From assembly GCA_024760905.1 (NCBI GenBank), contig CM045732.1, forward strand, positions 51,100,996-51,164,995: DNA of 64,000 nucleotides, in the 5' to 3' direction. The notes under the pieces are model-generated. The model did not search any database. It saw only the letters and a list, made by a program, of their open reading frames with translations, and was not told the DNA's origin. The DNA comes from Plotosus lineatus (Eukaryota > Chordata > Actinopteri > Siluriformes > Plotosidae). This document shows positions 10,620 through 64,000 of the stretch, piece by piece. The translations under genes were made by a program, and so were the position numbers. The first letter of the stretch is position 1. Each line of letters opens with the position of its first letter.

Positions 10620-10800
10620 TGTCAAAGAACCAGTTATCCTAATGTGCATATCTTTGGACTGTGGAAGGAAACTGGAGCATCCAGAGGGAACCCCAAGAAA
10701 GCATGAGATGAAAAACTCCACACTAACAATTTCACTGTTCACAGGACTTGAATCCAGGACCTTCTTGCCAAGTGCTAAATACCACACTACCATGGCTTAA
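10620..10800 (-). repeat. SINE-C copy, 5' half
   Basis: Contains TATCTTTGGACTGTGGAAGG and CAGGACTTGAATCCAGGACC...CACACTACCATGG, the inverted head and central part of SINE-C. Confidence 0.75.
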
Positions 10801-11975
10801 GGTCTGATATTACTGTATTTTTCAATATATTCAAGCATATAAATTGATTGCAGCTGCAGATTTGCATGTCATAAAAGAGTTGACTATTTTCCTTGGGGGA
10901 GGTCTGCGCTCTCCAAGTGCCTGTTGCTTGTAATTATTGACTGTAATATCAGTGTATGAGTTATTGTTACTCACCATCATTTCTTTTGGAACTATTTGCA
11001 CACCAAATTCCTGTGGAGTACAATCTATACTAGTCCTAAAATGTGTGTACCCAGAGGCAAGTATTTTTCCCTTTTTGAATTCATGATGTCAAGGCCTTGG
11101 GAATGATTGAAAAACAACAACTGATGCATACCTGTTGGTTGTGCGCTACATTAAAAGATTTGACTGGTGATAAATAACGGATTAGAAATGTTTATGTAGT
11201 TCAGAGCGTTTTGTGCCTCCACTCACTGCCAAATGATTATAACTGTCACAGTGATGTATTATTCTGCAGAACAGTGAGAGTCAGAATGTTTGCCAAAAAT
11301 ACCATTTTGAGGCAGGTTTTCATTTTTAATTTCAGTGTAAGAAGAAACAAGAGCCTTGCTCATATATAGGCTAATATAGTTTTCCTTCTTATGTACAATA
11401 TAATACCATCAGATACAATGTAAATAACATTTGTATTTTATACACCTCTCGCTCAGATGCATGCACTTTAATACAGTGAGCCAAACTGGCCCTGATTGAG
11501 TCTATATTCACAGAATACAGTCCATGTGAGGGATCAGCAGGCATAGCTGGGATGAAGGCGTGCAAACAGAAAAGGCTATTTACTCCATTCATTTGGAAAG
11601 TTCATCTCCTTAAAGGAAATGTACTCCCGTGAATGTGAACGTGAAATCCCAGCAAGAAAAACAAATACAGTAACGAAATCTTTTTTTTTTGAATGACAGG
11701 AGATCTTCCTCCTCAGCAAAGTCTCTAAAATACTCCTCTGTCATCTCACTTGAAGGAGACAAGAGATGCTATGTGGTCCTCTGATTTTTTTCAGCTCCGC
11801 CCACTTTCCCCAAAGTTGATATTGCAGCTGTTGTCACAGTTATGATCCTCTTTATCTCCACTTTGTTTCTTTAAGAACTCAGTTGATCCACCCAACGCAC
11901 CCATGACCCAGGCACTACCTGATGGTGGACCTTTAGTACACTTTAGCTCTAGAGCCAAAGACTAGAGGTCGTAGG
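10801..11975. other. Region downstream of SLC35F4, probably including its 3' UTR
   Basis: Follows the stop codon on the minus strand. No repeat family is recognised. No ORF has family resemblance. The 3' end of the transcript cannot be placed from sequence alone. Confidence 0.4.
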
Positions 11976-58515
<46,540 letters not shown>

Positions 58516-58760
58516 TCTCAAAAGAAAGGAGAAAGGGGGAAAGAGGGTCTCGGCTTCTAAGCAACAACCGATAACCACGCCGACAAAGGCATCACCAGTG
58601 GCGGAGGAGACGCATTCCGATACTACTCCACAGCCCCAGAAAGGAGGGGGAGAAACTTGACTCGGTAGCTTTCAGAAACTGAACGCCAGGGGGCGCAGCG
58701 TCAGCGCCTGGGACGCACAGCAAATGCGCATCCTTGCGTACTAAATAGTATATTAAAAAA
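58516..58760 (-). promoter_or_regulatory. Presumed 5' UTR and promoter of SLC35F4
   Basis: Sequence directly upstream of the start codon is richer in G+C and CpG than its surroundings (58560-58740, including GGGGGCGCAGCGTCAGCGCC). On the minus strand an AT-rich TATA-like stretch (TTAATATACTATTTAG, about 58743-58758) lies some 230 nt before the ATG. The transcription start is not determined; this is placement by context. Confidence 0.4.
58682..58700 (+). promoter_or_regulatory. CTCF-like motif
   Basis: Contains CCAGGGGGCGC (58686-58696), identical to the core half of the known vertebrate CTCF consensus; the bases before it fit less well. It lies about 170 bp upstream of the SLC35F4 start codon, between the gene and the gypsy retrotransposon. 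Motif match only. Confidence 0.35.
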
Positions 58761-58979
58761 AAAAAAAAAAATCAGTTTACGCCACAGAGAATTGATTCGA
58801 ATCTGCAGAGCGTTATTATAACACTAGTCCATAACACTGAGCGCAGTAATCCAGTCCCGAGAGGACTATACTGTTACATGCCTTCTGCTCTTCATAATGT
58901 CTTTACCAGGCGGAAATAATGGTGGAAAATATTTCACTTCTCATGGAAACATACTCTGTGGATAAATATTTTTATAATC

Positions 58980-59015
<36 letters not shown>
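58980..59015 (+). repeat. (AAT)n microsatellite
   Basis: About 12 AAT units. Confidence 0.95.
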
Positions 59016-59016
<1 letters not shown>

Positions 59017-59175
59017 GCAAACACAAACAAGGATAACAGTTCGTGTAATTTCCATCTAGGTATATCTTGAGATTTCAACACAAAAGCTGGTTATTTATCT
59101 TTGATCACACATTTCTTTTGAAATCTGAAGGGAAAACATCTGGAACAGAATTGAGTGTACAATATCCTTTGTAGT

Positions 59176-59176
<1 letters not shown>

Positions 59177-59248
<72 letters not shown>

Positions 59249-59380
59249 GGGTAATAATAATACCACTACTACCCCTACAGATACTACTACTACTACTATC
59301 ACTAATGGTACCACTACCACTACTACTACTACCACTACTACTACCACTACTACTACCAATACTACTACCACTATGTGGTA
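59177..59380 (+). repeat. Trinucleotide array (AAC)n-(AAT)n-(ACT/ACC)n
   Basis: AAC units 59177-59218, AAT units 59219-59245, then after a short spacer ACT/ACC units to about 59372. The three types follow one another, and the array ends where the gypsy-associated sequence begins. Confidence 0.93.
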
Positions 59381-59384
59381 GACC

Positions 59385-59612
59385 ACAAGTCTAATGTAAA
59401 CAGTACTGGCCCATACCTCTAGGGGGAACTGTATTGAGCTAGACATATTGTTCAGCACTGCTGTATGGGGATACAAGTAGAACAAGTGATATGTAAACCC
59501 CGGGAAGAAGTCGTTGTTTTAGAGGCGCTTGCATGAGTGAAACATTAAACGGCAAGAAGCCAAAGAAAACAAAACAAGTGTGATCATTGCTACACGGTAG
59601 GATATCACACAT
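59385..59612 (+). other. Presumed 5' LTR remnant or leader
   Basis: Non-coding sequence between the trinucleotide array and the primer-binding-like site. It does not visibly match the 125 bp of presumed 3' LTR at 63876-64000. Either the 5' LTR lost its first part, or these are different parts of the LTR; the 3' LTR beyond the window would decide. Confidence 0.35.
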
Positions 59613-59630
59613 TTGGCGACGAGGATAAAG
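59613..59630 (+). other. Primer-binding-site-like sequence
   Basis: TTGGCGACGAGGATAAAG. TGGCGACGAGG-type sites follow the 5' LTR in many vertebrate gypsy elements and pair with the 3' end of a host tRNA. The tRNA is not identified. Confidence 0.55.
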
Positions 59631-59750
59631 ACAAGTTATCGACGAGAGACAGAGAACATTGCAAGTGTGGCGAACTCAAGAGAACCAAGCAGTAGTTCGA
59701 GTGAAAGTTCAGAGGAGGACAACAAAGAAGTTTCCCCACCACGACGAGCG

Positions 59751-60352
59751 ATGGCGGCTGTAATCGGCACGGTAACCCCTTTTGATAACGCGACTCAGTC
59801 ATGGGAAGAATATAGTGAAATGTTGGACTTTTTCTTCCAAGCTAATGGTATTGACGAGCCAGACAAAAGGAAGGCTGTACTTTTGAGTGGGGTTGGTGCT
59901 ACGACATACAGTTTGTTGAGAAACTTAGTAAGCCCTGCATTTCGAAAGATAAAACCTACGACCAGCTTACTGCTGAGCTGCAGAAGCACTTCAGCCCCCA
60001 AATCGAGTGAAATCGTCAACGATTCAAATTTAATTCACGACACGTAGGAACACGGAGTCCATAGCAGAGTATGTGGCTGAATTGAGGAAATTAGCACTGC
60101 ACTGTGATTACAAAGACTCTTTGGAGGAAATGTTAAGAGACAGACTTTGTGTGTGGAGTGAATGATGACCGAATGCAACGGCGACTGCTATCTGAAACTA
60201 AACTGACGCTTGCAAAAGCTTTGGAATTATGCCAAGCGATGGAAACCGCATCTAAAGATGTGAGAGAAATGCAGGGTAGGCTAACAGAGGACACGGCAGC
60301 GCATGCTCAGGTGCCCAAGACCCAAGTAGGCGCTCCACAAGTTCTCCACTGA
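59751..60352 (+). pseudogene. gypsy gag (capsid-like) with frameshifts
   Basis: ATG at 59751 (AMAAVIGTVTPFDNATQSWEEY) follows an open upstream stretch. It is open to 60047, but the family frame is lost near 59945; further capsid-like sequence (YVAELRKLALHCDY, about 60068-60110; RRLLSETKLTLAKALELCQA, about 60179-60238) lies in other frames. Role in the element: particle structural protein. Confidence 0.75.
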
Positions 60353-60367
60353 AAAATCTCAGCGCAG

Positions 60368-60485
60368 ATTCCCCAGTTGTTATCGCTGCAAGGCCAGCAC
60401 AATGCCAATCAATGCAAATTTGCCACGGAGCTGTGTCATAATTGTGGCAAGCTTAGGGCACATAAAGAAAGCATGCAAAACGAAG
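60368..60485 (+). pseudogene. gag zinc-knuckle region
   Basis: CYRCK near 60378-60392 and CHNCGK near 60433-60450, spaced as two CCHC knuckles, the nucleic-acid-binding part of gag. Frameshift between them. Confidence 0.6.
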
Positions 60486-60663
60486 GTGGGCAATGCACAA
60501 GTGCAAAAGGCAACAGTAAAGGGGCAAAGGACTGAAAACAAGGGCCCAAGAAACTAACAGCGAGCCAATCAACTTAGAGGGGAGGGAGAAAGTGATACAG
60601 AAGAGATAGGGTTTCACACCACAACATGTCAGATGAGCTGACCAAGGTGGCTCCCATCACGCA

Positions 60664-60960
60664 CCATGAATGTTAACGGGAATGAAAGTGACATTTGAAG
60701 TTGATACAGGTTGTGGAGTGACCATATTGAGTAAACAGCAATACACACAGCTGTGGAAGAAAGCAGACACAGCAGAATTAAAGCCCTGCTCCCTAAAATT
60801 AAAAACATACACAGGAGAGAAGCTAGAGGTGCTCGGCATGGCACAAGTTAAAGTGCAACATGAAAACAAAGAAAAGCAGCTACCTGTAGTGGTAGTAGAA
60901 AGTGAAGGACCAAATTTACTAGGGCGAAATTGGCTACAAGAATTGGCCATGATTGATCAG
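60664..60960 (+). pseudogene. gypsy aspartic protease
   Basis: VTFEVDTGCGVTILSK with catalytic DTG at 60703-60711, and the typical end LLGRNWLQEL. The protease segment itself is open; only its connections to gag and RT are broken. Confidence 0.82.
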
Positions 60961-61029
60961 TTAGTGTCAGTGAACAAAGTGGAGTCTCAGCCCAAATTAA
61001 AATTGAGGAGATCCTTGAAAGACACGCTG

Positions 61030-61990
61030 AGGTGTTCAAAGAAGGCTTAGGACAGCTGAAAGGTGTCAAAGCAAAGATAAATGTGGACCAAGAGGCCCAA
61101 CCACGATTCTGCAAACCCAGACCAGTGCCATATGCAGTCAAGCCCCTGGTCGAAAGCGAGCTACAGAGGCTGCTGGACGACAAGATTATCGAGCCAGTGC
61201 AGGTTGCAGAATGGGCTGCGCCCATAGTTCCAGTGCGGAAAGCCGGATGGCTCCATTAGAATATGTGGAGATTACAAACTCACTGTCAATAGAGCATCAC
61301 GAGTGGATCAGTATCCAATTCCTAAAGTAGAGGACCTGTTCAAGACAGTTGAATGGTGGTCGACACTTCACGAAATTAGACATGAGTCACGCTACCAACA
61401 GGTAGTCCTGGAAGAAGAATCCAGAAAGTATGTAACCATCAATACACACAAAGGCTTGTATACCTACACACGCTACCATTTGGAGTAGCTTCCAGTCCTG
61501 CTATATTCCAGAGAACTATGGAGGGCATCCTAGGTGGAATCCCGAATGTTGCCATTTATTTGGACGACATCCTGTGTACAGGACCAAATGAACAAGAACA
61601 TCTGAAAACGCTGGAAGAAGTTCTTCAACTGTTGGAGAAAAGCTGCCTGAGGTTGAAAAGAAGCAAATGTGAGTTCATGGGAAAAGAGGTGTTGTTCCTA
61701 GGCCACAAGATCAATGCCAGTGGTCTACACCCTCTGACAGACAAAGTGGGAAGCCATTATAAGGCGCCTGAGCCACAAAACGTTACAGAGTTGAGAGCTT
61801 ATTTAGGTTTATTGAACTATTACCATAAGTTCCTCCCAAAGCTCTCCACACTGCTGGCACCGCTCCATACCTTATTGAAAAAGGAAGAAAAATGGACATG
61901 GGGGTCAAGCAGCAGAAGGGCGTTTGAAGAGTCCAAAGTGCTACTTCAGTCCTGTAGTGTATTAGTGCACTATGATTCAAACAAACCACT
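61030..61990 (+). pseudogene. gypsy reverse transcriptase
   Basis: ESELQRLLDDKIIEPV and EWAAPIVPV open the domain; [11 protein letters not shown] follows after a frame break near 61255. The motif-A aspartate (TKLDMSHA, about 61371-61394) is readable only in a frame different from the surrounding open frame. Catalytic YLDD lies at 61557-61568, followed by LRLKRSKCEFM and FLGHKINASGL. At least three frame breaks. Confidence 0.85.
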
Positions 61991-62400
61991 CATCCTAGCA
62001 TAGACGATCTCCTACGGGGTGGGTGCCGATTTTCATCGTATGGAGGATGGCTCCGAGAGACCCATAGGGTTCGTCTCCAGAACTCTCAGTGCAGCTGAGA
62101 AAAACTACTCCCAGTTAGACAAGGAGGGCCTTGCAGTAGTATTCGTGTGAAAAAGTTCCACAAATACCTTTACGGAGACAGTTCACTATCGTGGACTGAC
62201 CACAAGCCACTAATATCACTGTTCAGTGAAATGAGAGCCATACCTCCCAGATGACATCTCAGAGAATTCAGAGATGGGCCGTTACATTAGCAGCGTATGA
62301 GTACACCATTGTTTACAAAGCAGGACGGACCATACAAATGCGGGATGCGATGAGTAGGCTACCCTTGAACGGAGGAGGAGACAGCACGCCTGGAGGAGGA
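61991..62400 (+). pseudogene. gypsy RNase H
   Basis: FVSRTLSAAEKNYSQLDKEG (about 62070-62130) and TDHKPLISLF-type text at about 62196-62223 in another frame. Stops and frameshifts split it into short pieces. Confidence 0.7.
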
Positions 62401-62559
62401 GGAGAGAGTGTTGTTGTTTGAAGATGTCGGCGTGCCCCTGGTAAACGCACAACAAATAAAGAAATGGACAGACAAAGACCCTGTTCTTAGCAAGAGTGCG
62501 TGAGTACATCTTGAGAGGATGGCCAAAGACTAACAGTCCTGAGTTCATGCCCTACACCC

Positions 62560-63515
62560 GACGCACAGGATGAGCTCAGCACCCAGGAAGGTTGTATCCT
62601 GTGGGGAGGACGCGTGGTTGTTCCACCGCCTGGTCGCAAGGCCTTACTGCAACAACTACACCAAGCACACCCTGGCATCACTGCATGAAAGCTGCTGCGC
62701 AGGAGCTACATGTGGTGGCCCAACATGGATGCAGAGGTGGAGGCGCTTGGTGAAGTCGTGGTGTGGCATGCCAGGAAAGAACAGGAACAGTCCTCCAGCG
62801 GCCCCACTACATCCCTGGGAAGTTCCAGATAAACCATGGAGAAGAATTCACATTGATTACGCAGGGTCCATGGATGGGAAGAATGTTCCTGATCATAGTT
62901 GACGATACTCAAAGTGGATCGACGATATTCTGTGAGTAACTCTACTTCCACTGTCACAATTGAATGCCTTAGAAAGAGCTTCAGCCAACATGGCTTACCA
63001 GAAATCATAGTATCAGATAACGGTACATGTTTTACCAGTGAACAGTTCCAAGAGTTTTCTGAAAAGAATGGCATACGCCATATCACGACTCGCGCCATAC
63101 CATCCTTCTTCTAATGGTTTAGCCGAGAGGGCAGTACAAACGCTCAAGTCACTCATGAAGAAGATGGCAGGAGAATCAGAGAAACAAGGATGTCGCGAGC
63201 TCTGTTCAGCTATCGCATAACACCCCAATCTACAACTGGCAAGTCACCAGCTGAACTGTTGTGTGGAAGAAAGTTGAGGTCAACATTGGACTTAATACAT
63301 CCAGACTTCAGAAAGAGAGTGCATGACAAACAAGAGAAACAAAAGGTTATCATGACATGCATGCAAGAGAGAGAATTTGAGAGAGGGAGACTTGGTCTAC
63401 ACCGCAGAACTTCCTGCCCGGACCAACCTGGGTTCCGGAGAAATAACAGAAAAGACAGGCCCAGTGTCATTCAAAGTGATATTAGGTCATGGACAAGTTG
63501 TGAGACGACACATTG
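62560..63515 (+). pseudogene. gypsy integrase
   Basis: Zinc-binding H2C2 part around 62640-62780 (degraded), core with RIHIDYAG (first Asp), IIVSDNGTCFTSEQF (second Asp, about 63004-63048) and SNGLAERAVQTLKSLM (Glu, about 63111-63158), then TPQSTTGKSPAELL and the C-terminal GPVSFKVILGHGQVVRRHID. All three catalytic positions are readable but lie in different frames. Confidence 0.82.
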
Positions 63516-63848
63516 ACCAAGTTCGTGGTAGAAGCTCCGCCTCTGCCGACGGCACCCGAGGTGTTGTCTGACACATCCCCGAGGAGAGCATCGACGAGCC
63601 ACCACTTCAGGTATTGCCTGAGGTAACCGCCTCTCGGAGTCTACTGGCGGCACTGCAGCAGAACCAACCCTGAGCAGCCTGAGTCTTCAACTGCAGTTGA
63701 CTCACCAGTCCTGAGAAGATCTCAGCGAGCTAGGAAAGCTCCAGACTATTTAAAAGACTATACTTAGTCAGTAGTGAGTTCCCCAGCCACAGGACAAGAA
63801 TGCGTCCTGGAACCACTGGGAGGCGGTAGTCAAACCAAATCCCTAGTT

Positions 63849-63874
63849 AAAAAAAAAAAAAAAAAAAAAAAAAA
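63849..63874 (+). repeat. A26 run at the presumed 3' LTR boundary
   Basis: A-only tract where a polypurine tract is expected, directly before GTGTATTATGTG. Confidence 0.6.
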
Positions 63875-63875
63875 G

Positions 63876-64000
63876 TGTATTATGTGTATGGCACATGTGT
63901 TTTAAGAAGTTTAAAAGTAACCGTGATAGTTAATGGTTAATTTTAAGTTCCAGGATGTCCAGTATAACTCTGGTGTAGTTAAACATAGTTTAATCCAGAG
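63876..64000 (+). other. Presumed start of the 3' LTR (cut by window end)
   Basis: Begins TGTATTATGTGTATGGCACA, with TG start as in LTRs and following the A tract. Not verifiable without the other copy. Confidence 0.4.

Larger units (their letters stand above)
59385..64000 (+). mobile_element. Ty3/gypsy-type LTR retrotransposon, frameshifted, runs off the window
   Basis: Order on the plus strand: primer-binding-like site, gag, protease, reverse transcriptase, RNase H, integrase, then a presumed 3' LTR. The gag-PR-RT-RH-IN order defines Ty3/gypsy. It lies about 0.9 kb from the SLC35F4 start, divergently oriented. Many single-base indels break the frame while the DNA remains readable, so it is a moderately old, non-functional copy. 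The 5' boundary is uncertain. Confidence 0.9.

Overview
The window is vertebrate genomic DNA, most likely from a ray-finned (teleost) fish. It has one intron-rich protein gene with vertebrate splice sites, and a dense load of fish-type repeats: Expander/RTE-like LINE, Tc1/mariner, Tigger/pogo, Ty3/gypsy, several tRNA-derived SINE families and many CA/CT microsatellites. No bacterial features, CRISPR array, rRNA or stand-alone tRNA gene is seen.

The host gene is a minus-strand SLC35F4-type solute carrier (drug/metabolite transporter superfamily). I could assemble it completely: seven coding exons at 58515-58299, 26191-25891, 22657-22438, 17860-17735, 17638-17446, 15892-15803 and 12217-11976. 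All six junctions have AG/GT sites and compatible phases, giving 1389 nt and 462 codons plus stop. Intron 1 is about 32 kb and filled with repeats; intron 4 is 96 bp. Exon 6 (90 nt, in-frame if skipped) lies between two long TG tracts on the transcribed strand. Its donor GT is the first unit of a (GT)22 run, and its acceptor lies 11 nt after a (TG)30 run.

Layout: 1-4260 holds SINEs and a 5'-truncated RTE-type LINE (607-3045, minus). 5250-6183 is a Tigger remnant with a 70-bp CCAAT-rich tandem array, next to a MITE fragment. 7340-8770 holds a SINE and an old LINE remnant; 9076-9871 is a second Tigger-type remnant. 11976-26191 carries SLC35F4 exons 7 to 2, with a near-complete Tc1-like element (18385-19955) and a 496-bp MITE in its introns. 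26192-58298 is intron 1, with two further Tc1 remnants, two more MITE copies, a Tigger copy (47235-48091) and its 125-bp MITE derivative, a 1-kb GAGT satellite with an 87-bp higher-order repeat, a 40-bp perfect tandem repeat, a palindrome and about 30 SINE copies. 58299-58760 is exon 1 and the presumed promoter. 58980-59380 is trinucleotide repeat, and from about 59385 to the window end there is a frameshifted Ty3/gypsy LTR retrotransposon on the plus strand.

Three SINE families recur and are named here only for convenience. SINE-A has a tRNA-like head with B-box GGTTCGAGTCC and usually ends in AGGATTAAGCGGTTACAG. SINE-B carries 'CAGCAGTATAAATGGGTACC' in its body. SINE-C contains 'CAAAGACATGCACATTAGGC'-like text and ends in AGGATTAAGCGGTTCAG. 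Calls rest on reading and on copies matching each other within the window; no database search was possible. Repeat boundaries are approximate to about 10-20 bases unless a TA target site is cited.
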